A DNA stretch of 47,649 nt, from assembly GCA_947303405.1 (NCBI GenBank), contig CAMYYH010000003.1, positions 1 through 47,649 of the forward strand, given 5' to 3'. Below, one piece after another: positions 9,980 through 20,010 of the stretch. The notes beneath the pieces are model-generated. The model was given only the letters and a program-made list of their open reading frames with translations, was not told where the DNA came from and ran no database searches. The translations under genes and the position numbers were made by a program. Source of the DNA: an uncultured Mycoplasmatota bacterium (GTDB lineage Bacteria > Bacillota_I > Bacilli_A > RF39 > UBA660). Position 1 is the stretch's first letter, and each line of letters begins with the position of its first letter.

Positions 9980-10615
9980 CTATCCCCTTATTTTATCTAA
10001 AGCTCTAGCTACTATTTTATCATTAAAATCTCTAGCTATTTTACTAGATATTACTGTTGGACTAGGTAATTCATAAACACTATCAATTTTATCTACCATA
10101 GTAATTATAAATCCTTCTTTATACTTAGGTGGCACTATGTTTAAAGGAAACATATGCCTCTTAATAGAATCAGTAATTACTTCATTTTCTAATTCTGGGA
10201 AGAACTTAACATAGTTTTCAGCAGCAGCTTTAGCATGTGTAAACCCATGTTTTCTAAATAAGCTATGCTTAGTCTTAGTTTCTTTCAAAAATATTCCATC
10301 ATCTATATGTTCTAACGCCTCGCTATACATCCAGGACCACGGATAAAAGTCATGCAACAAACCTGCAATTGCGCAAACTCTATCGTCCGCCTTAAGCGCT
10401 TTCGCTAAGACAAAAGACCTAAATGAAACTAAAATAGAATGCTCCCATACAGACATATTATGATGATGAGGAAATAACTTCCTTTTTTGAAATTCATCAC
10501 TAATTAATACTACTCTAACATATTCATACCATTCCTCAAAATAAGGATTTAATAGTATGCTATGATCTATATAAGAAAAAACATCTTCATCATAATATCT
10601 ACTCTTCATAAGCAT
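9980..10615 (-). CDS. HD-domain family hydrolase
   Basis: H...VWEHS...AGLLHDFYPWSW...H pattern typical of HD domain. Confidence 0.8.
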   Translation of the reverse strand: MLMKSRYYDEDVFSYIDHSILLNPYFEEWYEYVRVVLISDEFQKRKLFPHHHNMSVWEHSILVSFRSFVLAKALKADDRVCAIAGLLHDFYPWSWMYSEALEHIDDGIFLKETKTKHSLFRKHGFTHAKAAAENYVKFFPELENEVITDSIKRHMFPLNIVPPKYKEGFIITMVDKIDSVYELPSPTVISSKIARDFNDKIVARALDKIRG

Positions 10616-11615
10616 CCCCTTCTAAGTATCTAATCGCATCTTTAAGATTCTTTACCGAAACAATCTCAAAGTCATATTTCTTTTCTTTCTTTACCTTTAG
10701 TGCTTCTTTATAATTACCTTCAGGTACAAAAAAAACATCTAAGCCTTTTTTATAAGCTCCAATTACTTTATATTTTATACCACCAATATCCCCAACATTA
10801 CCATCCATATCAATAGTACCAGTACCAACTATCTTTCTTCCATTAGCTAAATCTTTATTAGTTAATCCTTCATAAATAGCTAAAGCCATCATCATTCCTC
10901 CACTAGGTCCTGATTCAGAAGACTTAGTATCCAAAACTATCTTACTGTCTGTATCTATATCAAAAGTAGTCGCACTTAACAAGCCTATCCTTTTCTTCTT
11001 ATCTACCTTAACTACTCTAGCAGTTGCTTTAACTTCTCTATTGTTTCTTAAGACAACAAACTCAATTACATCATTATACTTTTTCTCATCGATAGTTTTA
11101 GTAATCTCAGATACATCATTTATCTCTTTTCCTTCACAACTAACAATACTATCGCCAACTTTTAACGTGGTATCAGCGTCTTTGTCTATATATAAAACAT
11201 TGTTCTTCTTATTAACTATCTCATATTCCCTATCCGCTTCTTTTAAAGCAGCTAACATAGCCATATCTATACTTTGTTCTAAGTATATCTTATTTCTCTT
11301 ACTAGCATCCGCTATTGATTCATTAGGATACAAATTATCTTCAGACTTAACCACATCCCAGTCATCAACAATTAATCCTCCTAATACATAAGGAATACTA
11401 CCTTGTACAACATTTACATAAGCCATGCCATAAGAACCACTGGTATCTATCCTGTTATCATCTATTTTAATACGATCCTTTAACTCAATAATTCCCCCGG
11501 GCATCTCTACATCATAAGGCACTTTAATAACATACATAACAAGAAACAACAATATCAAGATAAAATAGAATACATTATCTTTTATATAATTAAAGATTCT
11601 ATTTGCTAATTTCAT
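10599..11615 (-). CDS. PDZ-containing, membrane-anchored S16 (Lon-like) protease, YlbL/SepM type
   Basis: N-terminal TM, PDZ-like middle, catalytic SGPSGGMMMALAIYEGLT and IGGIKYKVIGAYKKG. Confidence 0.9.
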   Translation of the reverse strand: MKLANRIFNYIKDNVFYFILILLFLVMYVIKVPYDVEMPGGIIELKDRIKIDDNRIDTSGSYGMAYVNVVQGSIPYVLGGLIVDDWDVVKSEDNLYPNESIADASKRNKIYLEQSIDMAMLAALKEADREYEIVNKKNNVLYIDKDADTTLKVGDSIVSCEGKEINDVSEITKTIDEKKYNDVIEFVVLRNNREVKATARVVKVDKKKRIGLLSATTFDIDTDSKIVLDTKSSESGPSGGMMMALAIYEGLTNKDLANGRKIVGTGTIDMDGNVGDIGGIKYKVIGAYKKGLDVFFVPEGNYKEALKVKKEKKYDFEIVSVKNLKDAIRYLEGDAYEE

Positions 11616-11649
11616 TAAACCACCTTATTAATTATAACACAAATTACAA

Positions 11650-12357
11650 TTATTTACATAATCTATTATGATTATTCCAAAAATCCGTCGGATAAGATGG
11701 ATCCCCAACTTTTTCAAAACCGCCTGGTAATGGGGCTCCTTTACGGAAATAATAGATAAATTCCAAGTCAAAATTCATTGACGTATTTGACATTGAATCA
11801 GACACTAAAACAGGATATCTAAGAATAAAATAGTTACTATTACAATGACCATTAAGATCCGTATCGCAATAAAAACCCTTCAACTCATACTCACACCCAT
11901 CCGCGCCTCCCGCCGGATAAGTTCCAGATTCTAGCTTCCAAGCCTCATATATCTTAGGCTTTTCCGCCGAGCCATTCTTTCTATACCCATAGATAAAAAA
12001 ATCATACTTATTATTATAAGATTTTCTTCCGACAGCCGTAATAAGAAAATAAGGATTATTCGTATCATTTTCATACGAAACCTTTAAACATGATTTAGTT
12101 TTATAATCATCTAAATTCATTACTTGGTTCCTACACCGTTCTAATGCAACTATATTCTTACTTACAAAGTCTTTCTCTATTCTTTGCATAATAATAGATC
12201 TATTAGATAAATCCTTAGTCTTACTCTCCCCTAAAGCCTGTTCATTCTTTACATCTACCAATAGATTTAATACTTGAACCATAATAATAGAAACTAACCC
12301 AATAGCCAAAATCACCTCAATAATAGACATCCCTTTAGAACCAAATACTTTCTTCAT
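11650..12357 (-). CDS. Type IV prepilin-like / pseudopilin protein
   Basis: Class III signal MKKVFGSKG|MSIIEVILAIGLVSIIMVQVLNLL with Glu at +5. Confidence 0.8.
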   Translation of the reverse strand: MKKVFGSKGMSIIEVILAIGLVSIIMVQVLNLLVDVKNEQALGESKTKDLSNRSIIMQRIEKDFVSKNIVALERCRNQVMNLDDYKTKSCLKVSYENDTNNPYFLITAVGRKSYNNKYDFFIYGYRKNGSAEKPKIYEAWKLESGTYPAGGADGCEYELKGFYCDTDLNGHCNSNYFILRYPVLVSDSMSNTSMNFDLEFIYYFRKGAPLPGGFEKVGDPSYPTDFWNNHNRLCK

Positions 12358-12371
12358 TGAGATTCTCCCCT

Positions 12372-12878
12372 CTATAATAATTCTATTTTATACTTAAACT
12401 TAACATTATCTCTAGATATCTCTTCACTTGTATCAAGTTTATACCAATATTTAATGGAATGAATCTTAGTATATCCAGGATTTAAAGCCTTCATACCTAA
12501 AACATATCCCCCTTGATTTCTCTCTAATTGATTCAAATCACTTATATAAATATCGTCTAAAGCTATTCTAACTTGTTTTAACACTTCTTCATCATGAATA
12601 TTTGGATATATAACTATTTGATAAGAAACCACCTTACTTTGATTATTAGTAATTGTATATGTTACACCATCCCCATTTAAGGCTTTACCATCACTACTTA
12701 CATCAATTCCTTTAAACTTTTTTTCATCTAATATAGTTACTACATCATCATAACTAGCAATATCTCCAGCTTCTTTCCCTTTTAAAGAAACCATAGCAAA
12801 AACACAAGCAGTAGAAAAGAGTACTAAGGCAACTAACTCAATAATTATTTCTTTTTTCAATACTTTACTAGCTTCCAT
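12372..12878 (-). CDS. Pilin-like or secreted hypothetical protein
   Basis: Short basic N-terminus then KEIIIELVALVLFSTACVFAMVSL hydrophobic helix; overlaps upstream gene. Confidence 0.6.
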   Translation of the reverse strand: MEASKVLKKEIIIELVALVLFSTACVFAMVSLKGKEAGDIASYDDVVTILDEKKFKGIDVSSDGKALNGDGVTYTITNNQSKVVSYQIVIYPNIHDEEVLKQVRIALDDIYISDLNQLERNQGGYVLGMKALNPGYTKIHSIKYWYKLDTSEEISRDNVKFKYKIELL

Positions 12879-13776
12879 TTTTCACCTCATAAGGATGCGC
12901 CATAGTTCCATCTCCATTTACAACTAATACATAATCATCAATTTCTATGACTTCACTTCCCATAGCGTATATACTTGTATCATGATTAATCGTATTATTC
13001 AAATAAGAACTACCATCTTTAAACCAATAATTATTATATTCCTTTAACCAAGTATCAAACGAATCCATATTAGACTCATCAATTTCCTTATTATTAAATG
13101 TCTTTATAAAATCAGTAAACTCTAAATAATTATTTTCCGAATTAAATACTGTCATATACTCAGTAAATCTTACTAATCTAAATTTATTATTCACTAAACC
13201 TATTATTCTATAAACACCATTATATCTAACATAATTATTAGGATTACCAAAGTAATAATAATTATTACTACTATCTTTAAATACATTAGAATCTTTAATC
13301 ATATGTAACTTAAGATAATCATCTTCTATAGAAGAAATATTAACTTTAACCTTATCATTAACATCATTAACACTAAATATCTTTATATTAACAGTTTTTT
13401 GATCTCCATCCGTTCCAAAAGGAGCTAGATTAACTACTTCCTTAGCGTACTTTTTTAATACTTCCTTATTAGAATCATCTATAGAGTAATAGACTTCTTT
13501 ATCTCCTAAAAAACTTAATTCAATTAACACATTAATACTATCTTTATTCTTATTAACTATACTTATATTACTACCAGAGATATCTACATCATTAATATCA
13601 TTTATTTTACTTATATTAAGCATTTCTCCATTTTCATAAGTAACCCTAAGATTATCTATCACTCTACTGGTAGAAGTGTATTCACTAGTACCAGAATCCT
13701 TAGAATATGTAACAGATAATATCACAACCGTTAACGAAAGAATAATAAAAATACTAATATAGAATCTCTTTTTCAT
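12868..13776 (-). CDS. Secreted/membrane-anchored hypothetical protein
   Basis: N-terminal TM MKKRFYISIFIILSLTVVILSV; C-terminal NGDGTMAHPYEV. Track ORF starts 13788; ATG at 13776 has GGTGAG spaced 5-6 nt upstream. Confidence 0.65.
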   Translation of the reverse strand: MKKRFYISIFIILSLTVVILSVTYSKDSGTSEYTSTSRVIDNLRVTYENGEMLNISKINDINDVDISGSNISIVNKNKDSINVLIELSFLGDKEVYYSIDDSNKEVLKKYAKEVVNLAPFGTDGDQKTVNIKIFSVNDVNDKVKVNISSIEDDYLKLHMIKDSNVFKDSSNNYYYFGNPNNYVRYNGVYRIIGLVNNKFRLVRFTEYMTVFNSENNYLEFTDFIKTFNNKEIDESNMDSFDTWLKEYNNYWFKDGSSYLNNTINHDTSIYAMGSEVIEIDDYVLVVNGDGTMAHPYEVKNGS

Positions 13777-13814
13777 ATTCTCACCCATATCTTATCTTAT
13801 ACCCATTATATAAC

Positions 13815-13848
13815 AAAAAAAGAAACATTTAAATATAAATGTTTCTTA
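13815..13848 (-). terminator. Terminator after lon
   Basis: Perfect 10-bp stem AGAAACATTT-aaatat-AAATGTTTCT with U-tract on the minus strand. Confidence 0.8.
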
Positions 13849-16164
13849 CACTTCTTTAAAAACTTTATTAAAAAGATCTAAATAATTCTTAATAGGTATT
13901 ATCTTAATGGAGTCTCTAACTAATTTAGGTATCTCTTCTAATTCGCAACCATTTTCATAAGGTATATATACCTTTTTTATTCCTTCGTTATAAGCTGCGA
14001 TTATCTTTTCTTTTAATCCTCCAACCTTAAGAACATCTCCTCTTAAAGATATTTCTCCCGTCATTGCAATATCTCTATCTACTTCTCTATCTAAGAATAA
14101 ACTTATTAAAGAAGTAGTAATAGCTATACCAGCTGAAGGCCCATCTTTCTTTATAGCTCCTTCTAAGAAATGAATATGAATATCTTTTTTATTAATATTC
14201 AAATCTTTTAATCTTAATTCTTTCTTTTTACTCTTTATAAAACTAAGAGCAACAGCTATACTCTCTTCCATAATCTTTCCTAACATACCAGTAACTTTTA
14301 TTTCACCTTTACCATCATATATAGTAGATTCCACCGGCATTACCATACCGCCAACAGGGGTATAAGCTAAACCATTAACTAAACCAACTTGCATAGTAAC
14401 TATATTATTCTTCATATCATACTTAGCTGGTCCCAAGTACTTAACTAAGTCACTCTTCTTTACAATAGTTTTTATTGGACTATTCATTTCTTTTACAGAA
14501 TTAGTAACTATCTTTCTAACTATCGTACTAAGATTTCTTTCTAAATCTCTTACTCCCGCTTCCTTAGTATACTTATTAATAATATCCATAAGAATATCAT
14601 TACTAAACCTTATTTCTTTACTACACACTAAGTGTTCTTTATATATATTAGGAATCAAATAATTTTTAGCTATATCTAACTTTTCAAACTCAGTATAAGA
14701 AGATAACTCTATAACTTCTAATCTATCATACAAAGCTGCTGGTATATCTTCTTCACTATTAGCCGTTAATATAAACAAAACATCTTTTAAATCAAACGGT
14801 TCTTCTACATAATTATCAATAAACATATTATTTTGTTCTGGATCCAAGATATCCAACAACACTGAAGCCGGATCTCCCTTATAATCCTTCACCATCTTAT
14901 CAACTTCATCTATTAATATTAAAGGATTAGAAGTCCCACACTTCTTTAAAGCCCGAATAATCTTACCAGGAGAAGACCCTATATAGGTTCTTCTATGTCC
15001 ATTCAATTCAGCTCCATCATTTAACCCACCAACTGATATCTTATAAAACTCTTTTTTCAAACTTTTAGCTATCGTTATAGCTAAAGATGTCTTACCTACT
15101 CCAGGCGGTCCTACAAAGCATAAAATAGGGCTTTTTAAATCTTTATTCCGCATCTTTACCGCAATATACTCCACTATTCTATTCTTTACTTTATCTAAGC
15201 CATAATGAGTAGAATCTAACACTTCTTTTATTTTATCTAAATCCTTTTCATCAGTACTATATATACCAAATGGTAAATCAAGAACTAAATCAAGATAATT
15301 CCTAATAGAACTTATCTCTGGATTATTATCACTCGTATAATCTAACTTTTTTACTTCAGCTGCCAACTTATTCTTTAACTTCCCAGGAGCCTTTAGATTA
15401 TCAATTCTTTCCAAATAGTCAGTAATTATTTCATCCTTAAGTTCATCTTCCCCTAATTCTTTCTTAATTACTTCTAGTTTTTCTCTTAAAACATATTCCC
15501 TTTGATTCTCTTCAAACTCGGTTCTTAATACTTCATCCAACCTAACATCTAGTTGAGCAACTTGTAACTCTATAGACAAATCATATACTAAAGCATTAGC
15601 TCTATGTAAAGCATTAATTTCATGCATATATAATAATTTTTTATTTAAAGAAAAAGGCATAAAAGATACGATTATATCTGTAAGCTTATCTAAATCGTTT
15701 ACATTTCTAATACTAGCAAGAACACTATTACCAGACATAGATGCTTCTATATATTCATTCAAAAGTTGTATTATTTTTCTTTTTAACGCCGTCTCTTCTA
15801 CTTCATCGAACTTAGGCAAATCTATCTCAGATATTAAAGAAGTAAGTAAATCAAAATCTTCTTTTCTATGTACATATTTATTAATTTTAACTCTTCTTAT
15901 ACCCGATACAATTATCCTAATATTACCATTAGGTAACTCTATCTTATTCTTTATCTTGCCAATAACTCCGACATTAGGTAAATCCGATATATCAGGAGCC
16001 TCTTCATAAGGATTATCCGGACATACAACCAATATATTACTATCATATTTATCTATAGCAACATCTATTACTTTGCTCGATCCATTATTACTTAAGTCAA
16101 GTTTAACATCTTGGAGAGGGAGAAGTACTATTCCTTTAAGAAGCATAACAGGTAAGTTATTCAT
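13846..16164 (-). CDS. lon: ATP-dependent protease LonA
   Basis: N-terminal substrate domain, Walker A GPPGVGKTSLA, catalytic GAIKKDGPSAGIAITTSLISL and GGLKEKIIAA. Confidence 0.98.
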   Translation of the reverse strand: MNNLPVMLLKGIVLLPLQDVKLDLSNNGSSKVIDVAIDKYDSNILVVCPDNPYEEAPDISDLPNVGVIGKIKNKIELPNGNIRIIVSGIRRVKINKYVHRKEDFDLLTSLISEIDLPKFDEVEETALKRKIIQLLNEYIEASMSGNSVLASIRNVNDLDKLTDIIVSFMPFSLNKKLLYMHEINALHRANALVYDLSIELQVAQLDVRLDEVLRTEFEENQREYVLREKLEVIKKELGEDELKDEIITDYLERIDNLKAPGKLKNKLAAEVKKLDYTSDNNPEISSIRNYLDLVLDLPFGIYSTDEKDLDKIKEVLDSTHYGLDKVKNRIVEYIAVKMRNKDLKSPILCFVGPPGVGKTSLAITIAKSLKKEFYKISVGGLNDGAELNGHRRTYIGSSPGKIIRALKKCGTSNPLILIDEVDKMVKDYKGDPASVLLDILDPEQNNMFIDNYVEEPFDLKDVLFILTANSEEDIPAALYDRLEVIELSSYTEFEKLDIAKNYLIPNIYKEHLVCSKEIRFSNDILMDIINKYTKEAGVRDLERNLSTIVRKIVTNSVKEMNSPIKTIVKKSDLVKYLGPAKYDMKNNIVTMQVGLVNGLAYTPVGGMVMPVESTIYDGKGEIKVTGMLGKIMEESIAVALSFIKSKKKELRLKDLNINKKDIHIHFLEGAIKKDGPSAGIAITTSLISLFLDREVDRDIAMTGEISLRGDVLKVGGLKEKIIAAYNEGIKKVYIPYENGCELEEIPKLVRDSIKIIPIKNYLDLFNKVFKEV

Positions 16165-16250
16165 AGCATTTCTCCTTCCTAAAAATTGATAGTATTTATT
16201 ATATATTTTTATTCATTCTTTGTAAATCAAATCACCTAAACTTTACACAA

Positions 16251-16277
16251 AAAAGAAGCAATTCTTCTATTGCTTCA
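16251..16277 (-). terminator. Terminator at end of the 16267-17106 gene
   Basis: GAAGCAAT-tcttct-ATTGCTTC stem followed by U-tract on the minus strand. Confidence 0.65.
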
Positions 16278-17106
16278 ACAAATCAATATCACTATCATAA
16301 TTTAGACAAAAATTACCTTTATTTCTCGAAGTTATCTTCTTAGGCTCATCAAATCCATTCAGCAAAGTATTATAATGTATTTGATAAATATCATATACTA
16401 CTTCATCCTTCTTATTAGGGTCTATCTCATCATAACAAGAGACATCTTCATTATTATAAAAAACTATATACTTAAATGTATCCTCTTCCTTAGATTTATA
16501 ATACCTTTTACTAATATTACCCCCAGAACTCTTATAAAGTTCACTACTTATATAAGATACTTCATTATTATTAAGTAACACTAAATCATCATCACTTAAC
16601 AATATAATATTGTTATTATAGAAATATAGATTAACACTACTATTGCTATCTTCAACTATCTTCGTAACACTGCTATCTTTAGTATAAGTTATATCATCTA
16701 TTTTAAAACTATAATTATTTATAATAGGTCTATTATCTTTTAATAGTTTAATAGTCCCTAAACAGTGATTACTAAAATACTTAGTCATCTTATTATCATC
16801 CACCTCATATATATAACTATATGAAGTAATAGAACATGTACCAATATCAACCTTCTTATTTAAAACAACATTAAAACTATAATACCCATTATCTTTCTTC
16901 TTTTCTTCCTCTAACTCTTTTAATATTTGTAATTGAGCTTTATTTCTCTTCGTAACCAATCCATCCGAATCTCTAAGAATATAAGATAGACCATATCCCA
17001 AAACTACAATGGTTATAATAAATGACAATAGGTATAATTTATTATCTATTAGTTGTCTTAAAAATGCATTTTCAAATATACTTTTACTATTCTTCTCTTT
17101 CATCAA
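16267..17106 (-). CDS. Hypothetical membrane-anchored protein
   Basis: Single N-terminal TM (LYLLSFIITIVVLGYGLSYIL); extracytoplasmic-looking remainder. Confidence 0.6.
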   Translation of the reverse strand: MMKEKNSKSIFENAFLRQLIDNKLYLLSFIITIVVLGYGLSYILRDSDGLVTKRNKAQLQILKELEEEKKKDNGYYSFNVVLNKKVDIGTCSITSYSYIYEVDDNKMTKYFSNHCLGTIKLLKDNRPIINNYSFKIDDITYTKDSSVTKIVEDSNSSVNLYFYNNNIILLSDDDLVLLNNNEVSYISSELYKSSGGNISKRYYKSKEEDTFKYIVFYNNEDVSCYDEIDPNKKDEVVYDIYQIHYNTLLNGFDEPKKITSRNKGNFCLNYDSDIDLLKQ

Positions 17107-17149
17107 ACCACTCTTATTCTATGAGTAATTATATCATTTATAAAGTGAA

Positions 17150-17172
17150 AAAAAAAGCTAATATAGCTTTTA
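17150..17172 (-). terminator. Terminator after tig
   Basis: AAAAGCT-aatat-AGCTTTT hairpin and U-tract. Confidence 0.6.
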
Positions 17173-18423
17173 TTCTACTTCTTCACCAACTAATACTGAT
17201 AAAGCTCTCTTCATTCTTAAATCATATTTAACAACTTCTAAGCCACCCACATATGTTAAGAATTCTTTCTTATCTATTCCATATCTACTAGCTTCCTTTT
17301 CAGCATGCTTCTCAACATCTTTATCAGTAACTTCAATCTTTTCAGCTTTAGCCACTTCATCTAATAGATAACGAGCTTTAATATTCTTAATTGCTTCCGG
17401 TTCTAAATCTTTTTCATATTGTTCTTTAGTTTTACCAGTAAATTGAAGATATAAATCTAAAGTAAGTCCTTGTTGTTGAATACTTTGAGAAACCCTATCA
17501 ATTTCTCTCTTAACTTCATCAGCAATTATTTCTGGATTAATTTCTACTTCTAAGTTTTCACAAGCTTTATCAATAACATCATTATAATACTTACTCTTAG
17601 CCTCTTCCTCTTTTTTCTCCGTAATAGCTTTCTTAACTTCAGCATCAAATTCAGCTTTAGTAGTAACCTCTTTATAACCTAAGTCTTCGAAAAATTCTTT
17701 GTCAAACTCTGGTAATACTCTTTCTTTAATCTCTTTAAGAGTTACTTCAAATTTAACTTTCTTACCCTTTAATTCTTCAGTATAATCATCAGGGAACTTC
17801 AGATTAAGATCTTTCTTTTCTCCAACCTTCATACCTACTACACCATCTTCAAAACCAGGTATAAAAGTATGAGAACCAATTTCAAGTGAATAGTCAGTAC
17901 CAGATCCACCTTCTAATTCCTTACCATCTACATATCCCTTAAAATCAATAACAGCTGTATTACCTTCTAATACCTCGCCATTTTCTTTTACCACCATTTC
18001 TGCATACTTAGATGCAATCTTAGCCTCTTCTTGTTCTACTTCTTCCTTAGTAACAGAAACTTTTTCCTTTTTAACTCCTAAATCTTTATACTTACCAAGT
18101 TTTACTTCAGGTTTTGTAATAATTGTAAATTCTAATTCTATCTTATTCTCATCAATACCTTTTATATCAACGGCAGGTTCAACAACTGGCACTAAATCTT
18201 TATCTTTTAATACATTTTTATAAGCAACTTGTAGTGCTTCATCAGAAGCATCCATATATAGAGATTCAATACCAAACTTCTTAAGATATACTTCCTTAGG
18301 ACATTTACCCTTTCTAAAACCATCTACTTTTAAATCTTTATTACGTTTTGCAAAAGCTTTATCAAGAATCTTTTTCCATTCAGCTCCTTCAACAACCGTT
18401 TCAACTTTGTGAACATTTTTCAT
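17170..18423 (-). CDS. tig: Trigger factor (peptidyl-prolyl isomerase)
   Basis: FRKGKCPKEVYLKKFG; FKBP-like GNTAVIDFKGYVDGKELEGGSGTDYSLEIGSHTFIPGFEDGVVGM. Start set at 18423 (MKNVHKVET) because AAGGAGAG lies 9 nt upstream, inside the longer tracked ORF (18447). Confidence 0.97.
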   Translation of the reverse strand: MKNVHKVETVVEGAEWKKILDKAFAKRNKDLKVDGFRKGKCPKEVYLKKFGIESLYMDASDEALQVAYKNVLKDKDLVPVVEPAVDIKGIDENKIELEFTIITKPEVKLGKYKDLGVKKEKVSVTKEEVEQEEAKIASKYAEMVVKENGEVLEGNTAVIDFKGYVDGKELEGGSGTDYSLEIGSHTFIPGFEDGVVGMKVGEKKDLNLKFPDDYTEELKGKKVKFEVTLKEIKERVLPEFDKEFFEDLGYKEVTTKAEFDAEVKKAITEKKEEEAKSKYYNDVIDKACENLEVEINPEIIADEVKREIDRVSQSIQQQGLTLDLYLQFTGKTKEQYEKDLEPEAIKNIKARYLLDEVAKAEKIEVTDKDVEKHAEKEASRYGIDKKEFLTYVGGLEVVKYDLRMKRALSVLVGEEVE

Positions 18424-18449
18424 AATTATTTCTCTCCTTAACTTCACAT

Positions 18450-18478
18450 ATTATATCCTACCTAATAAAGAATATCAA
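18450..18478 (-). promoter_or_regulatory. Predicted sigma-70-type promoter for tig
   Basis: Minus strand TTGATA-17 nt-TATAAT just upstream of the tig RBS. Confidence 0.65.
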
Positions 18479-18616
18479 GAACATAAATAGCATAAAAATT
18501 TGAATTATCCACCTAACAATTTTATTACATAGCCTACACAATAACTCATCAATATTAAAACAAATTCCAATAATCTATCTTAATATATATGTATCTCATC
18601 CTAAAATATTACAACA

Positions 18617-18642
18617 AAAAAAGTTCTATAAAAGAACTTTCT
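18617..18642 (-). terminator. Terminator after PDTG surface protein
   Basis: AAGTTCT/AGAACTT hairpin with U-tract. Confidence 0.6.
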
Positions 18643-19279
18643 AAATCTTAAATTCAGTTTCACTACGACGTTTTAAAGAAACTACAACTAATAGTAAAAC
18701 TACTAAACCAGCAATTATTCCTATTTCAGCGAAATAACCAGTATCAGGAGAACTAACTGCTTCTCCATCAGCATCTACAGGATCAGCACTATTTTTAGCG
18801 GCATCACCACTAGGAGTACCAGAATATTGACTAATCAAATAACTTGTAAATTGATTAGTTAAACTAATACTCATAGTTCCATCTTCATCATTGTAGCAGA
18901 ATCCCATATTTGTTAAATCACAACCGGTTCCATAAGTAACTGTAACAGTTTTAGATCGCTTTAGATTATCATATTCAGCTTTGTTACTAGATAAATCAAC
19001 AATATAACCTAACACTGCATCATCTCTAACAACTTCGTTAACAGATAAACCAGCACCAGCATTATATGATAGTATATTATTACTTGAAGAATAAGTATAT
19101 ACTATACTTGTCTCTCCAGTACTAACTGTAAATCCACTCCCGGAAGTAGATTGAGTAACAGTTTTACCATCACTTTCAAATTTAGTAATAATATTGCTCA
19201 TACTGATACTCTCTGCTTGAGCAATACCAATAATAGCAAAACTAAATAGGAACACTAAAAGCATCTTCATTCTTTTCAT
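18641..19279 (-). CDS. Small secreted protein with sortase-like C-terminal signal (SPDTG)
   Basis: Signal peptide MKRMKMLLVFLFSFAIIGIAQA; C-terminal SSPDTGYFAEIGIIAGLVVLLLVVVSLKRRSE. Start ATG at 19279 preferred over GTG at 19291 (AGGTGG 8 nt upstream). Confidence 0.7.
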   Translation of the reverse strand: MKRMKMLLVFLFSFAIIGIAQAESISMSNIITKFESDGKTVTQSTSGSGFTVSTGETSIVYTYSSSNNILSYNAGAGLSVNEVVRDDAVLGYIVDLSSNKAEYDNLKRSKTVTVTYGTGCDLTNMGFCYNDEDGTMSISLTNQFTSYLISQYSGTPSGDAAKNSADPVDADGEAVSSPDTGYFAEIGIIAGLVVLLLVVVSLKRRSETEFKI

Positions 19280-19369
19280 CTTCTTAACCACCTTTACTAT
19301 AACAATTATAGCAAAAAATTTATAAAAATAAATAATCCTTTACTATTATTTACTCTTCTTTACACAAAC

Positions 19370-19408
19370 AAAAAGTGAAACAAACTTATTTGTATTCACT
19401 TTCTTTTT
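19370..19408 (-). terminator. Terminator after greA
   Basis: AAAGTGAA...TTCACTTT hairpin with inner ACAAA/TTTGT pairing and U-tract. Confidence 0.7.
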
Positions 19409-19418
19409 AAAAATTCAT

Positions 19419-19889
19419 CTAAGCTATTGCTAATATTTTTATATCATAAGAAGCACCATTAGCATTTATAGAAACAATATCGCCAACCTTCTTACCAATA
19501 ATAGCTGAACCAATTGGTGATTCATTACTTATCTTATTTTCAAAAGGATCTGCCTCTAAGCTACCAACGATGTAATACTTCTCTTCTTCATTATCATCAA
19601 CATAAAGTATTGTAACTTCACATCCAACATTAACACTACTAGTATCAATGGTATCAATTATCTTTGCATGTTCTAACTTATATTCTAACTCTTGAATTCT
19701 TGCTTCTATCTTAGCTTGTTCATCTCTAGCTGCATCATATTCGGAGTTTTCTGATAAATCCCCATGACTCCTAGCTTCTTTAATAGCTTGAACATTTTCT
19801 GCCCTTTTATTTATTCTTAAATCATTCAATTCATCCTCTAATTCTGCATATCCACTAGCAGTAAGAAGGATTTCATCTGTTTTTTTCAT
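19419..19889 (-). CDS. greA: Transcription elongation factor GreA
   Basis: LTASGYAELEDELNDLRINKRAENVQAIKEARSHGDLSENSEYDAARDEQ; ISNESPIGSAIIGKKVGD. Confidence 0.98.
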   Translation of the reverse strand: MKKTDEILLTASGYAELEDELNDLRINKRAENVQAIKEARSHGDLSENSEYDAARDEQAKIEARIQELEYKLEHAKIIDTIDTSSVNVGCEVTILYVDDNEEEKYYIVGSLEADPFENKISNESPIGSAIIGKKVGDIVSINANGASYDIKILAIA

Positions 19890-19920
19890 TTATTCGAATC
19901 TCCTCCAAAATCCATACAAA

Positions 19921-19949
19921 AAGATACTACAAAAGTAATCGAATGTCAA
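19921..19949 (-). promoter_or_regulatory. Predicted promoter for greA
   Basis: Minus strand TTGACA-17 nt-TATCTT, followed by GGAGGAGA RBS. Confidence 0.65.
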
Positions 19950-20010
19950 ACACTTTTTGCGTTACATTAATATCAATTTAAATATCTTCTTAATCCCCAT
20001 AAATACTGGG

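Noticed and set aside
11041-11391. 116-aa plus-strand ORF opposite the S16 protease
   Set aside because: Shadow ORF; no independent signals.
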